Below, piece by piece: positions 25,080 through 38,807 of a stretch of DNA of 64,000 nt. Below the pieces are notes generated by a model, which made no database searches, was not told the origin of the DNA, and saw nothing but the letters and a program-made list of their open reading frames with translations. Where the stretch lies: contig JABMCL010001056.1 in assembly GCA_018857735.1 (NCBI GenBank), forward strand, positions 932,501 to 996,500. The letters run 5' to 3'. The stretch is from Alviniconcha marisindica (lineage: Eukaryota > Mollusca > Gastropoda > Provannidae). Position 1 is the stretch's first letter. Each line of letters starts with the position of its first letter. The position numbers were made by a program, and so were the translations under genes.

Positions 25080-26837
25080 GTTCTTGTGAGAAGCCACCTG
25101 TATTAACTGATGATTAGATGTAACATGTTCTGGGTTAAAATGTTGCAATTACGTAATTCCCAGACTTTTAAATAAAAAATTTTAGCAAACACAAACACGC
25201 ACAAACAGTACAGTCCAATCATGCATATCATAGCATTATTTTATTTTTTCTTCAGATGATATACTGATTAAAGATAGTAAAATTCAAAGGCAAAATGAAA
25301 AAATCCCATAAATTACAAGGTATCCAAACACAATTCAATCACTTTCTTCCAGCAACAACTTGACAGACTCGTCCAACTCATGGCTACACTAGGAGAGATT
25401 ATATTCATCATGATGACTACATAATTATACACAATCTGCTGTTTAAAAAAAAATTTAAAAAAAGGGGGGGGGGGGCAACTCAAAAGACATTTACAGAGTT
25501 CCTTTCCCTGTCATCAAAGTTGTCCACAACAAGCGCTTACCTGAACTTAACATTAAACAGTCGGCTGAAGAAAATGTATAAAGATGTTCATTCTGACATA
25601 ATGATGCAAATGGAACTTGATATTTTTTTGGGGGGGGGGGGGGGGGGATCCAACAGGGAGCTTTCTTTTATCCCGGCAGCAGGGTTTTGCCCAAGACCTA
25701 AGGAGCCCCGAGACCCCATTCGGTGATTTGTTTCAGTTCTTAAGATTAATCCATGCACTGCCGATTACACCTGAACTGATGAACTGGGTAAAGGTTTCTC
25801 CCTTTCATCTGACAGATTCACTAACTCATCAACATCAACTTGCACTACGATATTTCTGAAAACAGGCCTGCTCTTCTGAGCAAATGGCAGAAATTCCTTG
25901 TGTTTGCTTTAAACAGCAGGTCCACTTTCAGAGATCCTGCGATTGGTGATGAAAACGTGATGCATCTGGGAAAATAAAAAAAGACCATCCAAAGATATAC
26001 CTCCCCCCCCGCACCAAAACCCAACCAAACTATAATTATACAGACAATGAACATTTCACTCATTTTCTAGAGCCAACGTGTCTACAGAGAAACTTTGTAA
26101 GCACTGCTGCAGGCAACTTCACATACACACGCATCTGTAAGTGTCACTCTTCACCCGCACACCATTATGAACTTTAACCATTCATATATGCATCGTGTCA
26201 TGCTTCAAAAGAAATTGCCAAAGCAAAACAAGAAAACAATGAAGACCACACGTGTACGCCTGAGAAATCAATCACATCCTTTTGAGTAAACCTGTCACAC
26301 TTGCTTCCCATCTGACGGAACCCTTTCCAACACAATGGAAAATTGGAAGATGGCAATTCTGAAACAACCTCCGCAACATTCAGACAATCATGATGCCAGC
26401 ACCTTGCATGCTGGTGCTCAGTCATTTTCAATGTTCTCGTTTCCTCGCCAAATCCTTGGAGTCTGCCACAGTTGGGTGAGACTTTGTGTGTGCATCTGGT
26501 TTCCTTCCCATGCGTGTACATGATTTAGACAACTGATAATTGTCAGTAAGTGTAATCAAGCAGCTTTATAACGGGCGTGAAGTTAGCTGACGGCTATCTG
26601 CCCAAGTCTAGAAACTAACAAAAAACCAAATGAACCAACAACAGGCCCAGCTGAAAGATGACCAGCAGCTGGAAAAGCTGTGTCCATGCTTTTGTGAAAA
26701 ACAACCCTCTTCCAGTCTTTAGGGTACTAACCCTTTCAAGATGGCCAAGTAGCCTGCACAAGTGCTTGAGAGATTTTTAAGGATGGCTGCTGTAAAGATA
26801 GCCAATATTATTATTACTTCAAAAGACATCACAGCTT
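25080..26837. other. Intergenic, no gene recognised
   Basis: It includes poly-G at 25465-25474 and 25630-25647. Frames up to 107 codons show no family motif. Confidence 0.5.
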
Positions 26838-27248
26838 TGCTATTACAAGTACTGCCTTGATCAAAAGCCTTCCAATCAACACTAAATTTAACCTTTTTTG
26901 CTATTAAGTGCACCGCCTTGATCAAAAGCCTTCCCATTAATGCTAAATTTAACCTTTTTTGCTATTAAGTGTACTGCCTTGATCAAAAGCCTTCCAATTA
27001 ATGCTAAATTTAACTTTTTTTGCTATTAAGTGTACTGCCTTGATCAAAAGCCTTCCTATTAACACTAAATTTAACCTTTTTTGCTATTAAGTGTACAGCT
27101 TTGACCAAAAGCCATCCAATTAACGCTAAATTTAATCTTTTTTGCTATTAAGTGTACCGCCTTGATCAAAAGCCTTCCAATTAACGCTAAATTTAACCTT
27201 TTTTGCTATTAAGTGTACAGCCTTGATCAAAAGCCTTCAAATTAACGC
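26838..27248. repeat. Minisatellite, 60-bp unit, 7 copies
   Basis: The unit reads 'tgctattaagtgtaccgcct', then 'tgatcaaaagccttccaatt', then 'aacgctaaatttaacctttt'. Copies are 85-97% alike by eye. Confidence 0.9.
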
Positions 27249-27363
27249 TGACTGTTGACCTTCCACCACATCAGGCATCTTCCAGCTACTGTGACACCAA
27301 ACAAATCATCTGAACATCAAAGCTTCTTCGAGGCAAACTGGGTGTCATCTTTCATCCACTCTG

Positions 27364-27510
27364 AGGTTTAAGGCAAAACCCAACAGAACTCTTCTACCTC
27401 TGCATTGATATCCACTGTCTACAAACCCACATACAAGGTTCAAGGCAAAACCAAACAGAACTCTTCCACCTCTGCACTGACATCCACTGTCTACAAACCC
27501 ACATACAACA
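27364..27510. repeat. ~77-bp direct duplication
   Basis: Two copies contain 'aaggcaaaac', 'cagaactcttc', 'cacctctgca' and 'tccactgtctacaaaccc'. The second ends in a short CA run. Confidence 0.85.
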
Positions 27511-28914
27511 CACACACACACACAGAATTACAGCTAAACGCACTCATTGCAGAAAACAGAAAAGGAAGGAAAGGTCCCCCTCTTGGAAAACAACACTCAA
27601 AGCATTTTACAGAAGGGGAAATCTCTCCAAAATCCAATGCATCATACACTAACATGGGACAAATAATAATGCCTTCACAGTCAATGCATCTTCTCCAAAT
27701 AAAATCTACATCTTCAAAGTTCACTGACGAAAACCATTCAACACTGCAATATTCACAAAGAAAACGCTGAAACCACCATTCACATTCTGATTCAGAACAG
27801 ACATAATGCTCAGTTTATTAATATTATCGTATCTTAGTCATAATGAAAAATGTAAAGGAGGCATTTCCAGTCACTCTCTTCAAAGGCATGCGTACCAATC
27901 CATTTCCTGACCTTGCATAACTCAACAGATCACATTATGAAGAAAAGGAGAACTATGTCATACTACAAGAAAATACCATCTGATCAGTGACTCTAATCAA
28001 AAATAACTGCCTGCATCTGTGGACATAGAGGGAGATAGACTCCTAAGAGGGAGATGGACTCCTAACACAATGGCACTCGCACACACCCAATCAATGCGTG
28101 TCAAGTGAAAAGATCTTTGGAACTGATACAGATGGCACATACGGGGCATCTGATTCAAGGCTCAGCCTTGTGCTTCTGCAGTGACAAGATTCTTCAGCTC
28201 TGTGTGTGTGTTCTCTAGATCCTTGACAGAATGTTTGGTCATCAGATCTGCATTGTCTGTAAGCACTAGCACAAGCCAGTTTGTGTTCAAATCTATGACT
28301 CTGGACTTTGGTGTAGAGGGAAAACTATCGCCCCAGTTTCATTGTGGCCTGTGGCAACTACATTTACAGTCAACACATCTTTGTGTTGCCAAGCGATCTC
28401 TTTGTGTCCTGTCAACCACAATCTATGGACTTTGTGTGTCTTGAAATAAGCATACAGAAGAGTAGAAAGTAAAATACAAAAGCAGGCCGTTGGTTTCGTA
28501 TGGTAAAATCTGAAGCATTTGGCCGGTAGTTTCAATAAAAGGTTGGTATGGGTATTGCATAACAAAGATGCTGATCCTGTCAATGATAACAGTGGTTATG
28601 AGAACAGTCACAAAAGGGCAGTTCTCTTCTGCGAGGAGGCACTATGACAATATCACAGTGGATTTTTTTCTTTGTGTGTGCAGGTGTGTGTGCATATGTG
28701 CCGCATGCATACCTGTGTGTGTGCGCACGCGCACATGCATGCGTATGTTGTTGTTTTTGTGTATGTGTGTGTGTGTGTCCATGTATAAACTCTGCTAACC
28801 ACTTCAGCATACTCAACAGGAAACAGCTGTATACATACAGTTTGACCTGGCACAACTTTTGAGGTTGCTTGCACTAACCTGACTGGCTCCTTCAGGACAA
28901 GGCCCACCTTTTCA
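27511..28914. other. Intergenic, no gene recognised
   Basis: It holds a small duplicated 'agagggagatagactcctaa' motif at 28027-28062 and a GT/GC-alternating block at 28674-28778. No supported coding frame. Confidence 0.5.
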
Positions 28915-29330
28915 GTTCATGGAAGCCAGAACAGTAAACCAAACAGGCAGTCTGTTTTGGATCACCACAGAAGCCAGAAAGGCAAACCAAACAGGCAGTC
29001 TGTTTTAGGTCACCCACAGAACCCAGAAAGGCAAACCAAACAGGCAGTCTGTTTTAGGTCACCCACAGAAGCCAGAAAGGCAAACCAAACAGGCAGTCTG
29101 TTTTAGGTCACCCACAGAAGCCAGAAAGGCAAACCAGTCTGTTTTAGGTCACCCACAGAAGCCAGAAACGCAAACCAGTCTGTTTTAGGTCACCCACAGA
29201 AGCCAGAAAGGCAAACCAGTCTGTTTTAGGTCACCCACAGAAGCCAGAAAGGCAAACCAGTCTGTTTTAGGTCACCCATAGAAGCTAGAAAGGCTAACCA
29301 AACACACAGTCTGTTTTAGATCACCCACAT
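28915..29330. repeat. Minisatellite, 58/46-bp units, about 8 copies
   Basis: The unit reads 'cacccacagaagccagaaag', then 'gcaaaccaaacaggcagtct', then 'gttttaggt'. From about 29129 on, copies lack the 'aaacaggc' insert, which gives the shorter type. Confidence 0.9.
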
Positions 29331-30249
29331 TGGTTCTAAGCAGTCTGCTCATGTACACCATGAATCAGAAAGACCTAAATCATCACAACACAAATTGTGG
29401 TCTTCTTGCTTGTGTAACCAACCGATGTGGTGCTGGACAGATTTCAGAACGTTTTGCATCTGGGTTTTCCCATCCCCTGTCAGTCATACTGTCGTGAGGT
29501 CAGAAAGGTTACTGCAGGCAACTCACAGTGGAGCAGTGTGGAAACGAAGAATGCTGAACAAATGGCACCTTTCCATCACTTGCCCAGGATGTATTACTCC
29601 AGTTTTGCTCTGCTTACCCAACTGTCCGCTAACAACAGAATCCCAGTCAGGCAGTTGCTGTGGCATGTGTAGGTAAGACGCCAGGCTGAATGACACTTTT
29701 CGACCTAACCAGCTGCGTTACGAAACTAAATTCCACTATTGTTCTACCAGTCAAATTTATGAGAACAAATAAAAATTAAAAAATTAAAAAAAAACTAACT
29801 AAATCTCAGCCAACCAAGTACCCGGAATGAGCTCTGAAAATACTGGCATTGAAAAATCTTAGCCAGAAACTGAACTTGTGAAATCTACCAACTCTAGCTG
29901 TAACACCTGTAAAACAGTTCCTACCACGCCATGTGGCAACGACTTGCTGGCGAAGGGAGAGAGTTGATGGGGGAGGGTGGGAGCAAAGACAACAATTATT
30001 CCAGTATTGTTCCACTTATCAATTTGTGATAACAAACAAACCAACAACTAAATCTCAGCCAACCAAGTGAAGTACAATGAATGAGCTGTGGAAAAAGTGA
30101 AAGTGAAAATCGTGGGGAGGACCGAAGTTCAAAAAAGTGCCCATCTTCAGCCACATCAAGCCTAAAAGTCCCAGACCTTGCAATACCTAAGGAACCCTTT
30201 GCATACCTACAACTGTTGGATTCAGCTGCACATGCGATTCTCTTGGGGA

Positions 30250-30270
30250 GGGGGGGGGGGGGGGGGGGGG
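30250..30270. repeat. Poly-G tract
   Basis: About 21 G at the left edge of the 84-bp minisatellite. Confidence 0.9.
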
Positions 30271-30284
30271 TGCTGTGGAAAGGG

Positions 30285-30835
30285 AAGGGGGACTTCACAA
30301 AAGAACAACTTATGCAGCGTGAATGCTAATGACAAACCTTCTCTGGAGGGGTGTTGGGTAAAGGGGGACAGGGGACTTCATAAAAGAACGTCTCATGCTG
30401 CGTGAACGCTAATGACAAACCTTCTCTGGAGGGGTGTTGGGTAATGGGGGACAGGGGACTTCATAAAAGAATGTCTTGCGCTGTGTGAATGCTAATGACA
30501 AACCTTCTCTGGAGGGGTGTTGGGTAAAGGGGGGACAGGGGACTTCATAAAAGAATGTCTCATGCTGCGTGAATGCTAATGACAAACCTTCTCTGGAGGG
30601 GTGTTGGGTAAAGGGGACAGGGGACTTCATGAAAGAATGTCTCATGCTGCGTGAATGCTAATGACAAACCTTCTCTGGAGGGGTGTTAGGTAAAGGGGGG
30701 ACAGGGGACTTCATGAAAAAAATGTCTCATGCTGCGTGAATGCTAATGACAAACCTTCTCTGGAGGGGTGTTAGGTAATGGGGGACAGGGGACTTCATAA
30801 AAGAATGTCTCTGCTGTGTGAATGCTAATGACAAA
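30285..30835. repeat. Minisatellite, ~82-85 bp unit, about 7 copies
   Basis: The unit reads 'gtgaatgctaatgacaaacc', 'ttctctggaggggtgttggg', 'taaaggggacaggggacttc' and 'ataaaagaatgtctcatgctgc'-like sequence. Minus-strand frames through it repeat the same FYEVPCPP-type peptide and are artefacts. Confidence 0.9.
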
Positions 30836-33800
30836 CTATGTTTCAATATTATACACCTCATATGCAGAACAAGTCTTGCAGTAAAGTGTGCATCTCTCTC
30901 TGACAGAGAAATAGTCCTTCCCCACTGCCCTCTACAGAAAGCCCACAAGAAGTGCACGAGACCTATCACAGAACGGAATCAGACTTTTTCCACTTTGCCC
31001 AACCATTTACACTTAATTCCACATACTCAAAAATAGTCTTGGTTCATCATTTAGCAAGCCATGCAAATCACTCCACATGGTGTATATGAATCACAAATAC
31101 ATATCAGTGAAAAGAAAGCAGGCAAACCACCTCACCCACCACCCACAATCGCTCAAAATAAAAAGGCTTTGGTAAACTAAGGGCTATGATTACACCCATA
31201 CAGTCACGTCTGTTCATGATTTTGAAACTGCACTGAACACACTTCAGTGAAACACAAACAGGAAACAGTGTGGGCTGAAGCCATTATATCAAATCAACAG
31301 ATACACACAACAATCCATCAAAAAAAGCACCGCTCAAGACACATAGTCATTAGGCGACCAATCAGCAACAAACTGCTTTGCCAACATTGAGGAACAGACT
31401 CGTTTGGAATACCGCAATATGCCAGTGTTGCTTAATGTCTTCGGATGTCAGTTGACATATTAGGGACAAGCTGAGACCAATGCATGAGCACGATTCAATA
31501 TTGCTTTACGTCCACGGAAACCATAAGGCTCGTTAGGACGGAAAGCCAAGGATGGCAACCTTGACTTTCACACAGTTCCTGAACTCTGTATACAGCAATA
31601 CAAAGCTGACAGTAAGACATACAGTCACTGTATTTGTACAGGCATTAATTCCAGACTAATCAAAGCCAGTCTTGATGCTAACCAAAGGTAGCAACAGGTA
31701 AATACTCAATGCTGCAAGTGTTTAAAATGGGGTAGCACTGATCTTACCCAGTTAAACCAACATGCATTTCCCACAATGGGATTAGCAAACACTTGTTTTC
31801 TCTCCAAAAGTCTTCATTTGAGTAGCTTTGGTGCTACTTTCGAGATATTTCTGGAACTAAAACGTTTGTCATGGGAGCTTTTCAACAATTTCGCCAATGC
31901 TGGACATTTAAGGAAGCATACAGCTGCATGCAGCAAACAAACAAACAAACAAAAAGGAGGGGGAAAATAAAGTTGGTATTTCTCCAGTGAGGAAATTCAA
32001 TAATAATTATGGTCGGAAAAGCAGCCATGTACAAGCTTCTCAAATCATCTGTATTTCCACTATGAGGACACAAGCCTATATTTTAAAAGAAAAAGAGGTG
32101 GAACTAACCTAACACAACTGTTATCAAGCATTCCATCAAACTTTCACTATTAAGTGCTAGGACAGAGATCAGTGTCTCACAGTCCCCCCCCTTCCCAAAA
32201 AAATAACATGAAACGACCCCCCCCCCCCCCCCCCCCACAAAATTAGAGGAAAAACAAGGGCCCCCTCCCCCCATAAAATACCCAACCTCTGCAGGCAGTT
32301 CTTATGGAGATATTGTAGACAGTCTACCAGTGAAAGTGACTTTTATTAGGATAAAAATATTTATATATAGACTATTTATTGAATTTTTCATTTTAGTTTT
32401 TTCTGTTGTTTTTTGTTTTGTTTTTTTTGTTTTTTAAATTTTTATCAAGACCCCTGACAAGAAATAGTTTCTTTTCATCCATTCTTTTTCTTTTTAAATT
32501 AATTGTATCAAGATGACGTGCCCTCCACCACTCACTATGGCTAGGAGATACAGACTACAGCCATGTACACAGGCATACTGGATACTAGATTTCTAATATT
32601 GATTTTTCATACAGTGATATACCATTTAAATGTTTTTTATTTCACTTGAGGAAGCAATGTTTTCCTTTGAAATCATCTCCTTTTCATTGATCTGACCCAT
32701 GTGCATGTAAAGTGACCTCACTTTCCCACCTGTAGTACTTACTCTTTACCTGTTCATCAGGTTTTCATACAGACACAAAATCAATACATTTGTAGTTTTA
32801 TCTTTTTATTTTCTCTCTCTTCCAAAATGAAAGTCTGACGGTATGCCCCAAAGTGGGGAGTTCTGAACACATGCTACTTTGCAATTTCTTAAACGTAGTC
32901 TGTAGGCAAACAAGGACCCAAGACTCATTCTGAAGCAGTTTCAATTTTAGACTGAAATAATGTCTACCCACAGAAAAAAGACTCGCCCCTATCTCAATAT
33001 ACATAATTTTGAGACCACCCTATCACCTATATGTATATAACTTAAATAAATAACTCACTGGCATGCACACATGCACACACAATGTCGTCAGAACGCGGAC
33101 CCCAGAGTTGGACAAACTATCTGAAAATTAGCCAGACACGGCGGGCTCATGAATCTCACTTGGCCACATTCCAAACTAAAGCTGCTGGCTCTACAACAAA
33201 CTCCAGCAATCCTTCAAGTTACCACACTCAACCACAATCAACGAATGCACAATCACGAGTATAGTACTGAAAAAAGTAACAATTCAAGTCAGACGTTTTC
33301 TTTGCTTTAGAAATTAGAAAAATATGAAAATTAAGCATTGCTCTTCACACACTTAACCAACACTCGCTGATGCTAATCTTCGGCACAGCATATTATAAAA
33401 TGGCCACTGCAATGCTTAGTAGTTAAAACAGTCCTGCAGTCAAACCAACAGTCAAACTCACACACATACTTAAAATAATTATGTCAGTGTATGCATTCAA
33501 AATCAGTGTTATGCACACACATGAAAAAAAACAGTCTGATCCACAAATCAAGGAATATTTGGAAATCACTGCAAGTGATTGGTTCCTGGCACAGAATGAA
33601 CTGGCACAATCCCCTCTGCGAAGTGACCACCAACGATTACCGATTACCGTCCACCGGTCTAGACGTTCCATTCTGGAAAGAAGGGGAGTGTGTGGATCAA
33701 CTGATCCAAACTGCTGGGTGCATGTACCAAACTGTTCCAATGGGATTTATGCATGCTCTCCATTCCCTCTTCCAAGTAGTCCACTGGACAGTGTTGGTCA

Positions 33801-34454
33801 ACTGGAGAGGGAATTTGAACCAAGCCAAAAATGTCCCTCAGAAGGCATTTGAACCAAGCCAAAAATGCCCCTTTGTCATCTCACACTTGCAAACTAACAA
33901 TTAAATAACCCATCAAGAAATCTGTCCTCTCACCAACTTCCAACCATGGCAACCCCAAGAACCCAGCTTCTTCAGAACAATCTTCCCCTAGATCAGTCTT
34001 AAAACTGATCAGGAGATTCAGGCCAATCACAATTAGCTGACAGTTAGCCATCTGCTTCTCATCTCATTGTACTAATAAACCCATCCACTGTCTTTCCGCT
34101 CTTGCCGGTGATGGGTCATACTTGTTTCTGTCAGTGCAAACTTTCCACTGAAAGCCGTTACAGTTGAACCTATTCTCAAATCCAGTCTGCACACTAAAGG
34201 ATGATGTTGATGCAACCTCGAGGGTAAGGAATGTTTTCGTTCCCATAGTTATTTAGGCTGAGAATCAGACCAACGCCCACTGCCCCTAATCAAAGGTGGT
34301 CACTTCACCAATAATCGTCCCAACTCACAAGCAGAAACATTGCATAATATGGACAATATTCTCTGAACAAACAGATCACAAAGTAGTACATCCAACTCTG
34401 TGGTCAAACAAAAACTGACCTCGTACCTAGGTTGGCAAGCAGCTAGACCCAAAA
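30836..34454. other. Intergenic, no gene recognised
   Basis: It contains a family-2 repeat fragment (listed separately), poly-C at 32217-32236, and a 20-bp duplication 'tttgaaccaagccaaaaatg' at 33805 and 33848. Frames up to 137 codons (33481-33904) show no motif I know and overlap one another in three frames. Confidence 0.5.
31437..31600 (-). mobile_element. Dispersed repeat fragment (family 2 tail)
   Basis: On the reverse strand it shows the same blocks as 49560-49725: 'caaggttgccatcc', 'gtcctaacgagccttatggt', 'gtggacgtaaagcaat', 'ggtctcagcttgtccctaat', 'atgtcaactgacat'. Confidence 0.75.
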
Positions 34455-35000
34455 CCTACAGCTAAACTGTGCAAATGGGAGGGCGTTTCCTCTCACAAGC
34501 TCTTTGCAAATGAGGGGCTTCACAATGGGTGGGCGCTTCTTCTCACAAGCTCTTTGCAAATGAGGGGCTTCACAATGGGTGGGCGCGTCTTCTCACAAGC
34601 TCTTCGCAAATGAGGGGCTTCACAATGGGTGGGCACTTCTTCTCACAAGCTCTTTGCAAATGAGGGGCTTCACAATGGGTGGGCGCTTCTTCTCACAAGC
34701 TCTTTGCAAATGAGGGGCTTCACAACGGGAGGGCGCTTCCTCTCACAAGCACTTCACCAAGGAGGGGCTTCACAGTGGGAGGGCGCTTTCTCTCACAAGC
34801 ACTTCACCAAGGAGGGGCTTCACAATGGGAGGGCACTTCCTCTCAAGCACTTTGCAAATGAGGGGCTTCAAAATGGGAGGGCGCTTCCTCTCAAGCACTT
34901 TGCAAATGAGGGGCATCAAAATGGGAGGGTGCTTCCTCTCAAGCACTTTGCAAAGGAAGGGCTTCACATTGGGAGGACGCTTCCTCTTACAAGCATATAA
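34455..35000. repeat. Minisatellite, 47-53 bp unit, about 10 copies
   Basis: The unit reads 'tcttctcacaagctctttgc', then 'aaatgaggggcttcacaatg', then 'ggtgggcgct'. Three subtypes follow one another along the array: 'cacaagctctttgc', 'cacaagcacttcaccaagg' and 'caagcactttgc'. The 123-codon open frame at 34629-35000 is due to the repeat. Confidence 0.9.
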
Positions 35001-35574
35001 TTGATTACAGCAAAGCCACTTGCAATTTATTTATTTTTTAACTTTAAAAACTCTTACATAGAATATATGTGCAACATCAATCAACTCATACTTACCTTTC
35101 ATTATTACTTTTTGCCTCCCCCACATCTCAAAATGGGGAAGTAAACAAAACATGCTGCATTTTTGACAAGACCTGTCTGTTTTTCTTGTAATCCCCCTAT
35201 ACATTCCCCCCAAATTTATCTCCTTCAATTTTTTTGTTTGTGTGTTCTTTTTTGTTGTTGTAGATGCAAAACCTATCATAGCCATGAAAAACCATCTGTA
35301 CAGAAGCAAACACTTTTTTTTTTTAGACCAGTGCCTTTTGCTGTAAATGCGAATCTGTCCCAACTGTTGGAAATTCTGCCTTGCTGCCTGCCAATGGCAC
35401 CAATGGAACCACCATCACAACTTGCACAAGGGAGGTAGAAAACAACAACCAGGTATCAGAAACACCACCTTTATTTCAAAGCCCCCCTCCCCAGTCAGTT
35501 GCATTCATGATCAGCATGCTTCTTGAAAACCTTTCCCTGCATGCTGTTGGGAGAATCAACTTTGTCCCGGGTAT

Positions 35575-36905
35575 TACTCAAGTCCAACTCAGGCTGGCCT
35601 GAAAATCAACTATGGTACTTTGTCTATTCAGGCTGGCCTGAGCATTAACTTGCCCCCAGACACTACTTACTCAGTGCCCTGCTTACTCAGGCTAGCCCCA
35701 GAATCAGCTTTCTCCCAGATAGTACTTAATCTACTCAGTCTGACTCTCTTACTCCTGGGGCTGGTCTGAGAATTAACTTTATCCACCCCAGTTAGTACCA
35801 GGTCCACTCAGGCTGGCCTGAGCTGGACTTTTTCCCAGATCCAACCTAATCCACTCAGGCTGGCCTGAGTATCGACTTTCTCCAGTAAGTCAAGTCACTC
35901 AGGCAGGCTTGAGTATTCACTTTCTCCCAGGTAGTTTTCAATCTCCCAGACAGCATTCAATCTTTCTCCCAAATAGTATTCAATCTCCCAAATAGGATCC
36001 AGTCTACTTGAGCTAGCCCGAGAACAGACTTTCTCCCCAACAGTACTTACTCCACTCAGGCTGGACTTAGAATCAACCATTTCTGAGGCAGTACTCAGGC
36101 CCAAGAATCACCTTTCTCCATGACAGTCTTTAGTTCAGTCAGGTTGGCCTTATTCTCCCAGAGGGTACTTACCTCACTCAGGCTGGCCTGAGAATCAACT
36201 CTCTCCCACACTGTACTTACTTCAATTAGGCTGGCCTGAGAATCAACTCTCTCCCAGACTGTACTTACCTCACTCAGGCTGGCCTAAGAATCAACTCTCT
36301 CCCAGACTGTACTTACTTCAATCAGGCTGGCCTGAGAATCAACTCTCTCCCAGACTGTACTTGCTTCAATCAGGCCTGAGAATCAACTCTCTCCCAGACT
36401 GCACTTACCTCACTCAGGCTGGCCTGAGAATCAACTCTCTCCCAGACTGTACTTACCTCACTCAGGCTGGCCTGAGAATCAACTTTCTCCCGGACTGTAT
36501 TTACTTCACTCAGAATCAACTTTCTCCCAGACAGTACTTCCTTCAATCAGGCTGGCCTGAGTCTCAACTTTCTCCCAGACAGTAGTACTTCCTTCACTCA
36601 GGCTGGCCTGAGAATCAACTTTCTCCCGGACAGTATTTACTTCACTCAGAATCAACTTTCTCCCAGACAGTACTTCCTTCAATCAGGCTGGCCTGAGTCT
36701 CAACTTTCTCCCAGACAGTAGTACTTCCTTCACTCAGGCTGGCCTGAGAATCAACTTTCTCCCGGACAGTATTTACTTCACTCAGAATCAACTTTCTCCC
36801 AGACAGTACTTCCTTCACTCATGATCAACTTTCTCCCAGACAGTACTTCCTTCACTCAGGCTGGCCTGAGAATCAACTTTTTCCATACAGCGTAAGTGCA
36901 GGTAG
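35575..36905. repeat. Long minisatellite, 45-60 bp units, about 25 copies
   Basis: The unit reads 'ctcaggctggcctgagaatc', then 'aactttctcccagacagtac', then 'ttacctca'. The left third (35575-36130) is old and divergent. From 36180 to 36480 copies are nearly identical, and from about 36480 to 36820 a ~125-bp higher-order unit is itself repeated. This is the largest array in the window. Confidence 0.92.
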
Positions 36906-38691
36906 GCCAGAGAATCAACTTTCTCTTGGGCTACAAGATAGTACTTCATCCACTCATCAGGCTCTCCTGCGAGTGGACTATCCCATTCAAGAGATGTCCG
37001 CCCAGGGTCAGCAAGCCCATCAGCCTCACAGGCTCTTTTCTCCCAGTCCCCTCCTCCTCCCTCCACCAGCTTCACCACAATCAGCAGAACTGTATCCACC
37101 ACAGGACTTTTCTCTCCCTGGACACCCTACTTGCTCAACTGCTCCATGCCCTGGACACACACAGAATTCTTCCTCTTACAGCGCTTGTTGTGAGAGTCCT
37201 TCACTAACTGTTGACCCGCCACCTGCTCAAACAAAATTCTGGGCCAAAATCACTTCTCGTAGCCAATTGGCAGTTCAAATCACAAGGGCACATGCTCTCA
37301 CTGTTCTTTCTACTCCTTGTGGCTGTACAATTTCACTCGGCTTGTGGGTGACAAACGTATTCATCTAAAGGAAGCTCGTTGTTGAAAGGATGGCCAGTTA
37401 CTGATATTAATAAACCACTGTGGTGCCTTCACTCGTAGGTGAAAAATGGGTTTCCTGCTCAGACTACAAGCACAGTGTATGCACTTTGTTTTTTAATACT
37501 TGAAAGCATAAAAAGACTGATAGTAAAAGGAATTGGGGGGGGGGGGGGGGGGGGTCCAATGTATGATTTCCTCAATCACATAGGGCTCAATTTCTGAGTT
37601 GGTCAATTCTTCAGCTGCTCTTTTTTTCTTTCTTTTTTAAATGGCTTCCCAAGAGCCCATTTTTCAAGGTGTTTTTTTCCCTCTTCTGTAATCTCTTCTT
37701 TATGCTCCACACTTGAAGTGAGAACAAAACATTTTGAACGCTTCCTGCTCCATGTACATCTAATAATCCTGATCTCTCTTACATTGTTAAAACACTGTGC
37801 AGCCAGCAGTGCCTGATAGCTCAGCAAGATGCTGAGAACACTTAAATTTTGTCATGATTCATCGCTTTTCACAAACTCACGTCTTCCTGCACGTTGAACC
37901 ATTTCTTCAACTTTGCAGCAAGCTGAGAATGAACTGATTACACATGAGCAAACTTTCACAGCAAAATCTTACAAAAACCTTCAGTTCTGTTTCAAGCGCA
38001 GTTGACAGGTACTTGAATCTGCCTCAACTTCTGAACATTTCCGACTGATCTGGGGTGAATAAATCAACAAAGCCAGTATTGTCAAAGGAATTTACTGCCC
38101 CAGATTTATTTGGATCAAGTAATCAACCATGGGGGGTGCGGGGGGAATTACATCTGTCAATGTGGGATGTTGGAGGCAGAGAGGGGTGGGGGTGGGGGAG
38201 GGGAAGGAGATAGTGGGATGGATCATCTTATCTGCCAGCATTCAAGTCACAGTCTGGCGCACAGACAGGTGTCTTAAAAGTCAAGAGCGCCTTTCAAATG
38301 CTGCTCACTCACATGCTACCCTTCATCCCAACCTCCCGTAAATGTCAAGTCCCCCCCCCCCCCCCCCCCCCCCCCCCAAGTGGGTTAATTCACCCTCTTT
38401 GCCTTCTGGACAACAGCAGTCAGAATGATCAGGTCCTTCCCCCATTGTTCTTGCTTGTGACCACTCTCCAGTTCTTGATTCCATTGGCACGTAGGTGGTG
38501 ACAGAGATCTAGTCCAGCGTTGGTTGCGTGCTGCTCCTCTGGTAATGCAGGAAGGGGCTGTGGCAATGGGTGTGTGTGTGTGTATGTGTGTGTTAGATAA
38601 GCCAGTGGATGGAGCAGCCTTGATGACGATGATGATGATGATGATGATGCTGGTTGTGATGATGAAGGCGATGTTAGGGATGCGACTGATG
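36906..38691 (-). other. Intergenic and WDR26 3' UTR
   Basis: The WDR26 3' UTR runs down from 38691; its end is not determinable. A reverse-strand AATAAA at 38105-38110 is one candidate signal. Poly-G at 37535-37554, a C-run of 27 at 38351-38377 and a (GAT)n at 38620-38649 are present. Confidence 0.45.
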
Positions 38692-38774
38692 TCATACTGG
38701 TGTGCTCCGGCCTGACTCGCTGTCATCTGAAACAATGCACAAACCAGTTCTTATGACTGTTCACTCTGTGCGCA

Positions 38775-38807
<33 letters not shown>

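Noticed and set aside
33481..33904. Overlapping frames of 123 and 137 codons
   Set aside because: No family motif, no splice context, and two frames plus the opposite strand are open equally.
34629..35000. 123-codon plus-strand frame
   Set aside because: Translation of a ~50-bp minisatellite; repeats of HKLFANEGLHNG type change frame with unit length.
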